The notes under the pieces: generated by a model
The model's database searches: none
The model's input: the letters and a program-made list of their open reading frames with translations, nothing else
What the model was told of the DNA's origin: nothing
Made by a program: the position numbers and the translations under genes
Assembly: GCA_937925685.1 (NCBI GenBank)
Contig: CALAMI010000028.1
Span: 49,666 to 113,665, forward strand
Length of the DNA: 64,000 nucleotides
Source: Candidatus Binatia bacterium
Lineage (GTDB): Bacteria; Desulfobacterota; Binatia; HRBIN30
Direction of reading: 5' to 3'
Part shown: positions 1-8,628 of the stretch, one piece after another
Position numbering within the stretch: the first letter of the stretch is position 1
Layout: every line of letters starts with the position of its first letter

Positions 1-762
1 CTTGGCATCGATGGACTCCGCACGCACACCCTTCGTTTCCGCTGGCTCGACGGGCCACCGCGAGCCGCGCTGATCATTGCCCACCTTGGCGCAGATATCT
101 ATCTTGTTCGCCAGCTCCTCGGCCTCGGCTTTCCCTTAATTTACGCAGTGAAGCCCTTCGAGGTTTTTTCCGATATCATTGGGGAACAACTCCGCCTTGC
201 GCAGGCTCCTACGCTGATCGAAATCGACCTAACCACGGCAACGCCTACGGAAGAACGGAGCAAGCAACCTTCTTTCCCACCCTCTCAGCAACAACCTACC
301 GAACTAGACACTTCTCTAAGCCCTACCTTACGTGCAGCACGTGCCATTCTCCCCCATGCTGCCGGCTTGCTGCTCTTCACTACATCCAGGGTAGCGTCCG
401 AGACCGAATGGCTTCCTCTGCTCCGGCACGGTTCCCCAACGCCACCCATGGTGCTCTTTGCCACCTCCGACTTGGGAGTCTTCAACCTTTGCTCGGTGGG
501 AGCCTCCAAGCGGCCACAGTGCCGAAGTGTGGCCGAGAATTCCATAGCCGCTGAAGTCGAGAGTACCTCACCGGGGGAGCGACTGCTCCAAGGCCTGGCA
601 AGAGCGCAGTCTAAAGGCGAGGCAATCGTGCTCCTGCCGGGAACCCCTCAGTGCCTAACTGCGCTGCGCGACGAGCTTCCACGATTTGCCGAAGCCGGAG
701 TCGAACTAACCACCGTGCTGCCTCGAGGCGCGGTCGGTCTGTCGCAGCAAGCTCAGTTTTGA
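1..762 (+). CDS. Divergent polysaccharide deacetylase-like protein, 5' truncated by window edge
   Basis: The frame is open from the first base to the TGA at 760-762, giving 253 residues with no N-terminus. The pattern resembles the divergent polysaccharide deacetylase (YibQ-like) family: a hydrophobic strand ALIIAHLGAD (about residues 23-32), then a LLGLGFPLIYAV stretch, and near the end an LPGTP turn followed by ELPRFAEAGVELTTV. In the family these places normally read IDDLG, NHMGS and GHP, and carry the metal and catalytic residues. Here the first and last read AHLG and LPGTP, and the middle one reads LLFTTS, so all three sites look lost. It is probably an inactive relative, but the assignment rests on overall pattern only. 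xseA follows after 13 bases, so the genes are likely co-transcribed. Confidence 0.5.
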   Translation, partial: LGIDGLRTHTLRFRWLDGPPRAALIIAHLGADIYLVRQLLGLGFPLIYAVKPFEVFSDIIGEQLRLAQAPTLIEIDLTTATPTEERSKQPSFPPSQQQPTELDTSLSPTLRAARAILPHAAGLLLFTTSRVASETEWLPLLRHGSPTPPMVLFATSDLGVFNLCSVGASKRPQCRSVAENSIAAEVESTSPGERLLQGLARAQSKGEAIVLLPGTPQCLTALRDELPRFAEAGVELTTVLPRGAVGLSQQAQF

Positions 763-775
763 TAGGAGGTTTCGG

Positions 776-1999
776 ATGGCCTCGACCAACTCCTCCCTTC
801 CGGGGACTGTTCCCCTCCTGACGGTGAGCGAGCTCAACCAGCTTATCCGACAGACATTGGAAGCTCACATCGATACGGTATGGGTCATAGGCGAGATTTC
901 GAACTTCCGCGTCCCTTCTTCGGGTCACTTTTACTTCGCTCTTAAAGACGACGGAGCGCAAATTTCTGCGGTCATGTTCAGAGGTGTCAACCGTGGGTTG
1001 ACCTTTATTCCGGAAGACGGCCTGAAAGCAGTGGTCCGTGGGCGTATCAGCCTTTACGAGCCAAGGGGCACCTTGCAACTGTACGTGGACTTTATGGAGC
1101 CTATTGGTTTGGGCAGCGTCCAGTTGGCCCTCGAACAGCTCAAGCAGCGTTTGCATGCCGAAGGGCTCTTTGCTCCGGAACGGAAGCGACCGTTGCCCTG
1201 CCTCCCCCGGTGCATCGGAATCGTGACGGCATTGACCGGAGCGGCCATTCGCGACATGTTAACAGTCTTACAGCAGCGCTTCCCGCATGTGCGGGTTGTT
1301 GTGCGTCCGGTCCGGGTCCAGGGGAAAGAGGCACCATCAGAAATCGTGGCCGCGTTAGAGGATCTGCAACAGCTTCCAGAGATCGACGTTGTCATTGTCG
1401 GCCGCGGTGGCGGGTCCAAAGAAGACCTTTGGGCGTTCAATGACGAACGCGTCGCTCGCGCTATCGCGAGTTGTCGCGTGCCCGTGGTTTCTGCTGTCGG
1501 CCACGAGATTGATTTGACCATTGCCGACCTTGCCGCCGATGTCCGCGCCCCGACCCCAACGGCGGCGGCAACGCTTGTCGTGCCCGATTTCGGGGAGGTG
1601 CGATACCGCATCGAACAACAGCGACGCCTTTTAGTGACCGCATTCACCCGGGTCGTGCAACTCTCTCGGCAGCGGCTCCACCAGCTCGCTCATCGACTCC
1701 GCGATCCCCGGCACGCGGTGGAGAACCTGCGACTACGCCTCGACGAACTCGGTGAACGAGCACAGCTAGCCATTGGACGCAAGGTGGAACAGGGGCGCCA
1801 ACGGCTGCGAGCGCTTGCAGACCGACTGACAGCCTTGAGCCCCCTTGCCGTTCTCGATCGAGGGTATGCCATTGTAAAGCTCCAGCCTTCCGGACAGATT
1901 ATCCGTGACGCGCGAGGTCTCACGGTGGGAGATTTTGTCGAGATGCAGTTCGCACGCGGCCGCGCCGGAGCCCTCGTTCAGGAAACGGAAAGGTCGTGA
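776..1999 (+). CDS. xseA: Exodeoxyribonuclease VII large subunit
   Basis: The product is the catalytic large subunit of exonuclease VII, which degrades single-stranded DNA in both directions with XseB, in the cytoplasm. Its 407 residues fit the family (about 400-460). An N-terminal OB-fold domain covers roughly residues 10-110. The catalytic domain follows, with the family motifs GRGGGSKEDLWAFNDE (about 209-224) and GHEIDLTIADLAADVRAPTPTAA (about 241-263). A basic, coiled-coil-rich C-terminus ends in DRGYAIV. The start is fixed by AGGAGG five bases before the ATG. xseB lies 15 bases downstream. Confidence 0.96.
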   Translation: MASTNSSLPGTVPLLTVSELNQLIRQTLEAHIDTVWVIGEISNFRVPSSGHFYFALKDDGAQISAVMFRGVNRGLTFIPEDGLKAVVRGRISLYEPRGTLQLYVDFMEPIGLGSVQLALEQLKQRLHAEGLFAPERKRPLPCLPRCIGIVTALTGAAIRDMLTVLQQRFPHVRVVVRPVRVQGKEAPSEIVAALEDLQQLPEIDVVIVGRGGGSKEDLWAFNDERVARAIASCRVPVVSAVGHEIDLTIADLAADVRAPTPTAAATLVVPDFGEVRYRIEQQRRLLVTAFTRVVQLSRQRLHQLAHRLRDPRHAVENLRLRLDELGERAQLAIGRKVEQGRQRLRALADRLTALSPLAVLDRGYAIVKLQPSGQIIRDARGLTVGDFVEMQFARGRAGALVQETERS

Positions 2000-2014
2000 A
2001 AGGCCCGGGGGATT

Positions 2015-2257
2015 ATGAGCTCAGGCACGTTACATTCTTTCGAAGAGTCCATGCGAGAACTCGAGGAGATTGTACGACGTCTCGAGCGAGGCGAGATGTC
2101 CCTCGAGGAGGCGCTGGCTGCGTTCGAAGAAGGCATTCGGTTGGTAAAAGCACTCAACGAGCGACTCACCGAAGTGGAAGCACGAGTCGAAGTGCTGACC
2201 CGCAGCGAAAGCGGCGACCTCAAGGTCAGCCCCCTAAGCAGCCCCAGCAAGGAGTGA
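2015..2257 (+). CDS. xseB: Exodeoxyribonuclease VII small subunit
   Basis: This 80-residue protein has the usual length of XseB, the small helical subunit that binds the coiled-coil region of XseA. The family core is clear: SFEESMRELEEIVRRLERGE, then SLEEALAAFEEGI and a final LTEVEARVEVLT helix. It starts 15 bases after xseA stops, and ispA begins 4 bases after it, so xseA-xseB-ispA form one operon. Confidence 0.95.
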   Translation: MSSGTLHSFEESMRELEEIVRRLERGEMSLEEALAAFEEGIRLVKALNERLTEVEARVEVLTRSESGDLKVSPLSSPSKE

Positions 2258-2261
2258 GCGG

Positions 2262-3155
2262 TTGCGGCTCGACCAGTATCTCGACAAGAAACGAAAGGTC
2301 ATTGACCGAGCCCTCAATCGCTATCTACCGGCGAGCAGCACGCCTGACCGCCTCATCGAAGCCATGCGTTACAGCCTCCTTGGCGGTGGGAAGCGACTCC
2401 GCCCCATCCTCGCCCTAGCCTCTTGTGAAGCTGTCGGAGGCAACATCGACACGGTGCTGCCGTTTGCCTGCGCCATCGAAATGATCCACACCTACTCCCT
2501 CATCCACGACGATCTACCAGCCATGGACAATGACGAGCTACGTCGAGGCAGACCCACGAATCACGTGGTTTTTGGGGAGGCGCTAGCCATCTTAGCTGGC
2601 GACGCCTTGCTCACAGAGGCGTTCCGGATCATGGGTGAAGCTGCCCTCGCGTCCGGGGTGCGACAACGGCGGGCACTGCAAGTGCTTACCGAAGTTGCCG
2701 GGGCCGTAGGACCACGAGGAATGGTCGGTGGTCAGGCAGCAGACATTGCTGCCGAACGCTGCCAAGCCGACTTACCGCTCGTGGAGTACATTCACGTGCG
2801 GAAAACTGGAGAACTCATCCGCGTTTCCGTCCGCGCCGGGGCCATCTTGGGCGGAGCTCGGCCAGGCCAACTGCGACAACTTTCACGCTATGCCGAGTTC
2901 CTTGGCCTCGCTTTCCAAATTGCTGACGACATTTTGGACGAAGAAGGCTCAATTCAAACCACCGGCAAGGTCACTGGAGGCGACCGCCGACACAACAAGG
3001 CCACTTTTCCCGCAGTGCTTGGCTTGCCGGCGTCCAAGCAAAGGGCAAAGGAACTCCTCGATCAAGCGCTCGAAGAATTAAGCGGTTTTAACGAGGCGGC
3101 CGAGCCGCTACGACAAATTGCCCAGCTTATCGTTGCCAGAGCTTGCCTGGCATAG
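2262..3155 (+). CDS. ispA: Polyprenyl (farnesyl/geranylgeranyl) diphosphate synthase
   Basis: A trans-prenyltransferase that condenses isopentenyl diphosphate with allylic diphosphates; soluble, 297 residues, normal length. GGKRLRP (about 41-47), the first aspartate-rich motif DDLPAMDND (about 83-91) followed by RRGRPT, and the second motif DDILDE (about 221) are all intact. The DDxxxxD spacing of the first motif is the bacterial type II short-chain form, so farnesyl or geranylgeranyl diphosphate is the likely product. The start is TTG, four bases after xseB. The usual genomic partner dxs is not downstream; tlyA follows directly. Confidence 0.93.
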   Translation: MRLDQYLDKKRKVIDRALNRYLPASSTPDRLIEAMRYSLLGGGKRLRPILALASCEAVGGNIDTVLPFACAIEMIHTYSLIHDDLPAMDNDELRRGRPTNHVVFGEALAILAGDALLTEAFRIMGEAALASGVRQRRALQVLTEVAGAVGPRGMVGGQAADIAAERCQADLPLVEYIHVRKTGELIRVSVRAGAILGGARPGQLRQLSRYAEFLGLAFQIADDILDEEGSIQTTGKVTGGDRRHNKATFPAVLGLPASKQRAKELLDQALEELSGFNEAAEPLRQIAQLIVARACLA

Positions 3156-3169
3156 CGGTGTATTCCGAT

Positions 3170-4003
3170 ATGCGAGTTCGCATCGACAAACTTTTGGTCC
3201 ACCGTGGCCTTGCGCCTAGCCGAGAACGAGCACAGCGTCTCGTGCTTGGAGGGCTTGTGTACGCAGGCGGGCAGCTGATCACTAAAGCAGGTGCTCTTGT
3301 CGACTCCAACGCTCCCATTGAAGTCAAGGGCGAGGACATGCCCTATGTGAGCCGTGGCGGAATCAAACTTGCGGCAGCCCTGGATCGCTTCGGAGTTCAG
3401 GTTCGCAACCGGATTTGCCTGGATGTCGGCGCCTCAACCGGCGGTTTCACCGACTGCCTGCTGCAAAGAGGAGCGTTGCATGTTTACGCCATCGACGTCG
3501 GCTATGGCCAGTTCGCCTGGAAACTTCGCAACGATCCTCGCGTTACCTTGTTCGAACGGACAAACTTCCGGCAATTTTCTCCTAACCAACTGCCACGGCA
3601 GCCCGAACTCACCGTAGTGGACGTTTCCTTCATTTCCTTGCGTTTGATACTGCCGACTTTACGATGCTGTGTGGCGCTCGACAGTGATGTTCTCTTGTTG
3701 GTGAAACCGCAGTTTGAAGTCGGCCGGGAGAAGGTCGGGCCTGGGGGCGTCGTCCGCGACCCCGGGCTCCACCGCCTCGCCGTCGACACCATTCAAGAGG
3801 CTGCGCGAGGCCACACGTTTACTGTTGTCGGCGAGTGTCCTTCTCCGCTTCTCGGACCGAAAGGAAATCAGGAGTTTTTCTTGCATCTACAGGGCCCGCA
3901 GAGCCGGCTTCCGCACGCGGAACCAGCCAACCCTGTGCAATCCCGTAAAGCACTCCCCCGCCCAGGACACCCAAAATACCCAAGACAAAGGGCGGGTGCG
4001 TGA
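3170..4003 (+). CDS. tlyA: TlyA-family rRNA 2'-O-ribose methyltransferase
   Basis: An S4 RNA-binding domain (about residues 1-60, starting MRVRIDKLLV) is joined to an FtsJ/RrmJ-like SAM methyltransferase. The SAM loop DVGASTGGFTDCLL sits near residue 85, and a K-D-K-E catalytic tetrad can be read in SRGGIKL, VVDVSFISL, LLLVKPQFE and GNQEFFL. TlyA enzymes methylate cytidine 2'-hydroxyls in rRNA. I start at the ATG at 3170, just before the S4 domain; an upstream ATG at 3143 would overlap ispA. The family normally ends soon after GNQEFFL, but this frame runs about 40 residues further through DNA that is antisense to the GAF gene, so that tail may not be functional. Confidence 0.9.
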   Translation: MRVRIDKLLVHRGLAPSRERAQRLVLGGLVYAGGQLITKAGALVDSNAPIEVKGEDMPYVSRGGIKLAAALDRFGVQVRNRICLDVGASTGGFTDCLLQRGALHVYAIDVGYGQFAWKLRNDPRVTLFERTNFRQFSPNQLPRQPELTVVDVSFISLRLILPTLRCCVALDSDVLLLVKPQFEVGREKVGPGGVVRDPGLHRLAVDTIQEAARGHTFTVVGECPSPLLGPKGNQEFFLHLQGPQSRLPHAEPANPVQSRKALPRPGHPKYPRQRAGA

Positions 4004-4673
4004 ACAGCTCTCTCAGGGGCAGGGCCCTGGCTACATGAGCAAAGGCCGAGGAAGCAGCCACGACGGCCCCGGCCGCTGTAGCAAGCACACCCGCCACACG
4101 GCACACTTGTCGCAAACCAACGACCTCGCCTCGTAAGCGTTCGTACAACTGGGCCTTTTCGCAGGCCACCGCGACGTCCGCGGCAACGGTTTCGAGAAAA
4201 TCGAGGTCACTCTGTGTCAGAAGCTCGGGAGCCGGATTCACTACCTCGATTACGCCAATATTTCCGGTCCGCGTGCGCAACGGAGCACACAACAAGGCAC
4301 GCGTGGTCATTTGCGTCTGAGCGTCAATACCGGCAAAAAAGCGCGAATCTTGCGAAGTATCAGGCACTAACTCGGCACGGTCGTGCTGCAGCACCCAGCC
4401 CGCAACCCCGCGATCGGCAGGGAAGCGGATTTCCGCTAGCCGAGCTTCGGATTTAACGTCGACATCGCTCGCCACCGGGAAATAAAACTCGTTCCGTTTC
4501 ACGTCGAGCATCAAAATGGCACAGCCCTCGGCACGAAACAGCCGTCGCCCCTGTTCGGTGGCGTAGCTCAGCAACGATCGTAAGTCAGTAAATGTCGTCA
4601 ATCCACGATTGAGTTCATAGAGCAAGCGTAAACGCTCTCTTTGCAGATGGTCTTGGCTTGCCTCACCAATCAC
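3819..4673 (-). CDS. GAF-domain protein with C-terminal membrane segments
   Basis: The first about 180 of 284 residues form a GAF sensor domain: LYELNRGLTTFTDLRSLLSYA, an RLFRAEGCAILMLD strand, FPADRGVAGWVLQ and a final IGVIEVVNP strand followed by an FLETVAADVAVACEKAQLYE helix. Two hydrophobic segments follow (LATAAGAVVAASSAFA and PFVLGILGVLGGGVLYGI), so it is probably membrane-anchored. No kinase, cyclase or other output domain is present and the ligand is unknown. The start is GTG, 15 bases after leuD ends, so it is probably the last gene of the leuC-leuD transcript. Its last 60 or so codons overlap the tlyA 3' end on the other strand. Confidence 0.72.
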   Translation of the reverse strand: MIGEASQDHLQRERLRLLYELNRGLTTFTDLRSLLSYATEQGRRLFRAEGCAILMLDVKRNEFYFPVASDVDVKSEARLAEIRFPADRGVAGWVLQHDRAELVPDTSQDSRFFAGIDAQTQMTTRALLCAPLRTRTGNIGVIEVVNPAPELLTQSDLDFLETVAADVAVACEKAQLYERLRGEVVGLRQVCRVAGVLATAAGAVVAASSAFAHVARALPLRELFTHPPFVLGILGVLGGGVLYGIAQGWLVPRAEAGSAGPVDARKTPDFLSVREAEKDTRRQQ

Positions 4674-4688
4674 GGGTTATGCTCGACC

Positions 4689-5321
4689 TTACGAAGTCAA
4701 CCCGCAGCGAAACCCTCGCATGTAAGGGAGCCGCGCTGCGGTTTCACGGATTCTCTCCTCCGCCTGCAACAAGATCCGTGTTCCGTCCCACGTGCCTTCC
4801 AAGAGCTGCTTTCTAGCCCCCTCGGGCATGGTCACTGGGATCCTTCGACCACGGTAGTGCACCTGCATCGCCTGAAGATCGACCACACAATCGTGACCAG
4901 GGTCTTCCTCAATGGCCTGTTGCAGCCATGCAATATCGTCCGGAGCAGCACACACGCATGGCATTCCCAAAGCCACGCAGTTGCCGAAAAAGATATCGGC
5001 AAAGGACTCTCCTACCAAGGCGCAAATTCCCCACCGAAGCAATGCCTGGGGAGCATGTTCCCGCGAAGACCCACAACCAAAATTTTTGTTGACTACAGCG
5101 ATCCGTGGTCCCTTGGCGGCAAAGCGAGGATCATCCAAAACGTGTCCTCTGGGTCGACCCTGTTGGTCGTAACGCTCGTCATAAAACAGGTACTGCCCAA
5201 GGCCATCAAACGTGACCACTTTCATAAAGCGGGCAGGAATAATTCGGTCAGTATCGATGTCGTTCCCACGAAGCGGCAACGGGCGCCCGACGATCTTTTC
5301 AATACGAATCAGCTCGGCCAT
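4689..5321 (-). CDS. leuD: 3-isopropylmalate dehydratase small subunit
   Basis: The small subunit of isopropylmalate isomerase, leucine biosynthesis, cytoplasmic. Its 210 residues are typical. The swivel-domain hallmarks are present: PLRGNDIDTDRIIPARF near the N-terminus and NFGCGSSREHAPQAL (about residues 79-93), whose loop closes over the substrate in the LeuC active site. GGAGTGAAGG lies directly before the ATG. leuC ends 15 bases upstream and the two subunits are clearly co-translated. Confidence 0.95.
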   Translation of the reverse strand: MAELIRIEKIVGRPLPLRGNDIDTDRIIPARFMKVVTFDGLGQYLFYDERYDQQGRPRGHVLDDPRFAAKGPRIAVVNKNFGCGSSREHAPQALLRWGICALVGESFADIFFGNCVALGMPCVCAAPDDIAWLQQAIEEDPGHDCVVDLQAMQVHYRGRRIPVTMPEGARKQLLEGTWDGTRILLQAEERIRETAARLPYMRGFRCGLTS

Positions 5322-5336
5322 CCTTCACTCCATTCG

Positions 5337-6743
5337 TCAGTCAGGCAAAATCTCGCGCACGTCGACCACTTCGCCGGCAATTGCCGCTGCTGCAACCATC
5401 GCCGGGCTCATGAGCAAGGTCCGCCCTGCTGGACTACCCTGCCTGCCCTTGAAGTTCCGATTGCTGGAAGAGGCACATACTTGTCGGTCGACCAGCTTGT
5501 CGGGATTCATGGCTAAGCACATCGAGCAACCTGGCAGTCTCCATTCGAAACCGGCCGCTCGGAATATCTCGTGAAGGCCCTCCGCCTCAGCAGCACGGGC
5601 AACGCTCTCGGATCCCGGAACAACCAGTGCTTTGACGTGAGGCTTAACCTTCCCTAAGCGGGCGACCCTCGCCGCCTCGCGCAAATCGGACAAGCGACCA
5701 TTGGTACACGAACCAATGAATGCAACGTCTATGCGCATGCCACGAAGCGGCTCACCGGGGCGTAAACCCATATAGCCGTACGCTTCCTCCGCGACTTCCC
5801 GCTCGTCCGGCGGGAAGACTTCCGGGGGCGGCACTGCTTCGTCCACCGCGATCGCCTGCCCAGGGTTGATGCCCCAGGTTACCGTTGGCCCAATTTCCTC
5901 ACCGCGGAAATGGACCTCATCGTCGTAACGAGCATCAGGGTCCGAGGCCATGCTCTTCCACCACTGGACCGCGCGCTCAAACGTCTCCCCTTTTGGCGAA
6001 AACTCCCGCCCCTGCAAGTAGGCAAAGGTGATTTCGTCTGGGTTAACGTAACCGAGCCGGGCCCCGCCCTCGATACTCATGTTACAAACCGTCATCCGCT
6101 CTTCCATGGACATCCGTTTTACGACCTCACCTGCGTACTCGTAGGCAAAGCCCACCCCGCCTTTGACCCCCAGTTTACGAATGATGTGCAAAATCACGTC
6201 CTTGGCATAAACACCCCGAGCTAAGCGGCCGTCGACCACCACGCGCCGCACCTTCGGCCGCTGAATGGCTAAGCACTGGCTCGCGAGCACGTCCCGCACC
6301 TGGCTCGTACCAATGCCAAACGCGACCGTTCCTAGGGCACCGTGCGTGCTCGTATGGCTGTCGCCGCAAGCCACCGTCATGCCTGGTTGTGTCAGCCCGA
6401 GTTCCGGACCCAGTACATGGACAATCCCTTGATAACCGCTACTAGCCTGAAATAAGCGAATTCCAAATTCAGCACAGTTTCGCTCAATTGCCCGCATCAT
6501 CCCTTCCGCCTGGGGGTCTGCGTAAGGGCGCCGACGCGTATCCGTGGGGATGATGTGGTCCACCGTCGCAAAGGTCCTTTCAGGAAATAAGACTTTCAGA
6601 CCCTGCTCTCGAAGCATCTCGAACGCCTGCGGGCTCGTCACTTCATGGACCAGGTGCAGTCCGATGAAAAGCTGCGTTTGCCCTGACGGCAGCTCCCGAA
6701 CCGTGTGTGCTTCCCAAACCTTTTCTAACAGGCTTTTTCCCAT
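5337..6743 (-). CDS. leuC: 3-isopropylmalate dehydratase large subunit
   Basis: The Fe-S subunit of isopropylmalate isomerase, which interconverts 2- and 3-isopropylmalate in leucine synthesis. Aconitase-family features are all present: [15 protein letters not shown], the first cluster cysteine in FIGSCTNGR, and the other two in [12 protein letters not shown], followed by [13 protein letters not shown] start at the ATG at 6743 ([10 protein letters not shown], the conserved LeuC N-terminus) because GAGG lies at good distance upstream; a TTG four codons earlier is possible. leuA and leuB are not in this window. Confidence 0.95.
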   Translation of the reverse strand: MGKSLLEKVWEAHTVRELPSGQTQLFIGLHLVHEVTSPQAFEMLREQGLKVLFPERTFATVDHIIPTDTRRRPYADPQAEGMMRAIERNCAEFGIRLFQASSGYQGIVHVLGPELGLTQPGMTVACGDSHTSTHGALGTVAFGIGTSQVRDVLASQCLAIQRPKVRRVVVDGRLARGVYAKDVILHIIRKLGVKGGVGFAYEYAGEVVKRMSMEERMTVCNMSIEGGARLGYVNPDEITFAYLQGREFSPKGETFERAVQWWKSMASDPDARYDDEVHFRGEEIGPTVTWGINPGQAIAVDEAVPPPEVFPPDEREVAEEAYGYMGLRPGEPLRGMRIDVAFIGSCTNGRLSDLREAARVARLGKVKPHVKALVVPGSESVARAAEAEGLHEIFRAAGFEWRLPGCSMCLAMNPDKLVDRQVCASSSNRNFKGRQGSPAGRTLLMSPAMVAAAAIAGEVVDVREILPD

Positions 6744-7052
6744 GACCGCCCTCAAACAATCAACCTGTAGCTCATCGGCGGGCCGTTCGCACGACCTAGG
6801 TACCTGCCACAGGGGCTTGCCCTGGGAGCTACTTTACGAGGCCTCGTCCCAGTCGGCACTGCCCCAGTCAGCACGGCGCTGCCGCATCCACGCGCCAGCG
6901 CATTCGTACCGCAATCGACCGGTACCATTGGAATGCACCGCCAACTGGTTCGCCTCCCTCACTGACGCGGCCACGCTCCCACTCGACCCAGCTGCCCTGC
7001 CCCCATGACACCGAGGCTGATCTGCCCGCTACCTCCGCAGCCAGCAAGCTAC
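6744..7052. other. Intergenic, no gene recognised
   Basis: About 310 bases between the lipoprotein gene and leuC. I see no convincing coding region and no tRNA. It should contain the leuC promoter or leader on the minus strand, but I find no clear T-box or leucine-codon attenuator peptide. Confidence 0.4.
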
Positions 7053-7508
7053 TCAAGATCCGCTGATCACGAATTTCTCGAACCGAAACGCCGGGCCCAC
7101 TCCACCGGTAGTTTCCTTTGCCCGCACTTCGAACTCCCAAGAATGTGGTCCAGCCCTGGGCACCTCAACGACAAGCCAAAGCCCTTCCTCGCCTTCGAGC
7201 ACCGTCTTCCCTCCCACGACCCGTGCCGCCACCCGCTGTGCGTCGAAATAGACAACCAGCTCAATCTCCTCGTTTACCAGCGAGCGGCCCGCGACCCCAG
7301 CACGAATCGTCCCCTTCGGCGCGTACGCCACCGTCATCGCCCGCCCACCCACCGGCATCTCCAAGCTCGTCTTGTCCTCCGCGACCGTACACCCTTCGCT
7401 CGCTCGCATGCCAGCGGGCGCGAGCGTCAACACACCGACGGACGAAACCCGCGGTTGGCAGGCCCCCAGGTGGACTAGGAAACCCAAAGCAAAGACGAGT
7501 AACCTCAC
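7053..7508 (-). CDS. Putative lipoprotein of unknown function
   Basis: A 151-residue protein with a lipoprotein signal: a short positive N-terminus, a hydrophobic stretch LLVFALGFLVH and the lipobox LGAC, so Cys17 is likely lipidated. The rest is beta-rich (EIELVVYFDAQRV, GLWLVVEVPRAG, SWEFEVRAKET) and suggests an immunoglobulin-like or jelly-roll fold. No family was recognised. It starts with GTG overlapping the purU TGA by four bases (GTGA), so it is translationally coupled to purU, although no functional link is known. Confidence 0.65.
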   Translation of the reverse strand: MRLLVFALGFLVHLGACQPRVSSVGVLTLAPAGMRASEGCTVAEDKTSLEMPVGGRAMTVAYAPKGTIRAGVAGRSLVNEEIELVVYFDAQRVAARVVGGKTVLEGEEGLWLVVEVPRAGPHSWEFEVRAKETTGGVGPAFRFEKFVISGS

Positions 7509-8383
7509 CCATTCTTCCCCAGGGCCAAGCCCGGCCGGAAAATCACTTTTTTCTCTTTCACCACAAGTTGATCGTTGAGAAACAACTGCACTGCTTGCGA
7601 CAGCACTTTTGCTTCAAGACGCTGGCCTCGTGCCTTCACGTCGTCCAGGGTGTCCTCCCCCACCCGAATATGGAAGACGTCTTGAAGAATGACCGGCCCT
7701 TGATCCAACTGCTCCGTCACAAAGTGTGCGGTGCAGCCCGATACCCGCACCCCCTCTTCGAAGGCTTGACGGTAAGCATTCGGGCCAGGGTGGTAGGGTA
7801 ACAACGATGGGTGGATGTTGATAATTCGGTTTCGGTAACGCTCGACCACACGCGGCGAAAGAATCTGCATGTAGCGGGCAAGCACCACGAGGTCAGCGCC
7901 GTACTCGGCAAGTTTCTCCAACAAAAAGTCCTCATGGGCCGCCTTGTCTGCTGACGGGTACCAGAAAAATGGGATCCCTGCTTCCTCGGCGAGTGGCCGC
8001 AAGAGCTCGTGATTGGACAAAACCACGACGATCTCCCCATTGAGGCGGCCATGATTGCGATCCTCCACCAACTGGCGTAAGCAGTGAGGCTCCCGGCTAA
8101 CTAACACCGCCACCCGCTTGGGCTCGCGTTTTCCATGCAGCCGAATGGAAACATCCATGTGGATTTCTTCGCCAATCCGCTTTAGCCCCAGCACGAGCTC
8201 GTCCAAATTGACGTTAAGCTCGGTCAAGTCCACGAGCATGGTCATGATAAAGAGTCCTTCCATGACCCGTTGCTCGATGTCCTCGATGTTAATGTTGCAG
8301 GACGCCAAGTACGTCGAAATCCGGGCAACCACGCCCTTTTGGTCACGGCCAATGACGGAAACGACGGCTCGATTGCTGCTCAT
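7505..8383 (-). CDS. purU: Formyltetrahydrofolate deformylase
   Basis: Hydrolyses 10-formyltetrahydrofolate to formate and tetrahydrofolate, balancing one-carbon pools and supplying formate for PurT; cytoplasmic. The 292 residues contain an N-terminal ACT domain (about 5-85, VSVIGRDQKGVVARIS) and a formyltransferase domain from about 90. The expected SNH and ARYMQILS segments are present, as are the catalytic asparagine and histidine in NIHPSLLPYHPG and the aspartate in TEQLDQGPVI. Length and order match PurU. The start ATG is at 8383; the sigma gene is divergent about 245 bases away. Confidence 0.94.
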   Translation of the reverse strand: MSSNRAVVSVIGRDQKGVVARISTYLASCNINIEDIEQRVMEGLFIMTMLVDLTELNVNLDELVLGLKRIGEEIHMDVSIRLHGKREPKRVAVLVSREPHCLRQLVEDRNHGRLNGEIVVVLSNHELLRPLAEEAGIPFFWYPSADKAAHEDFLLEKLAEYGADLVVLARYMQILSPRVVERYRNRIINIHPSLLPYHPGPNAYRQAFEEGVRVSGCTAHFVTEQLDQGPVILQDVFHIRVGEDTLDDVKARGQRLEAKVLSQAVQLFLNDQLVVKEKKVIFRPGLALGKNG

Positions 8384-8628
8384 AGTCGGGGCGTTTTAGC
8401 AAGCTTCCCGGCGCGGTGAAAACACCGGGCTCTCCCTCTACCCACGGGAACAGGGCAACCGGGAACCTGGGCGGCAACAATTGATGACAACTCGCTTAAG
8501 AATTTTTCATGCATTTTCTCGTTGAGTTGAGTTTGCTTTTGCGTGTCACCTCGGGTAGTCTCCGCGCTGGTCTAGAGTGCCACGCAGGTAACTAGAACCC
8601 TTAAAGGAGAAGGAGCGTTAAACGAGGT

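Noticed and set aside
6868..7140. 90-codon frame before leuC
   Set aside because: No ribosome-binding site or recognisable pattern; it overlaps the end of the lipoprotein gene.
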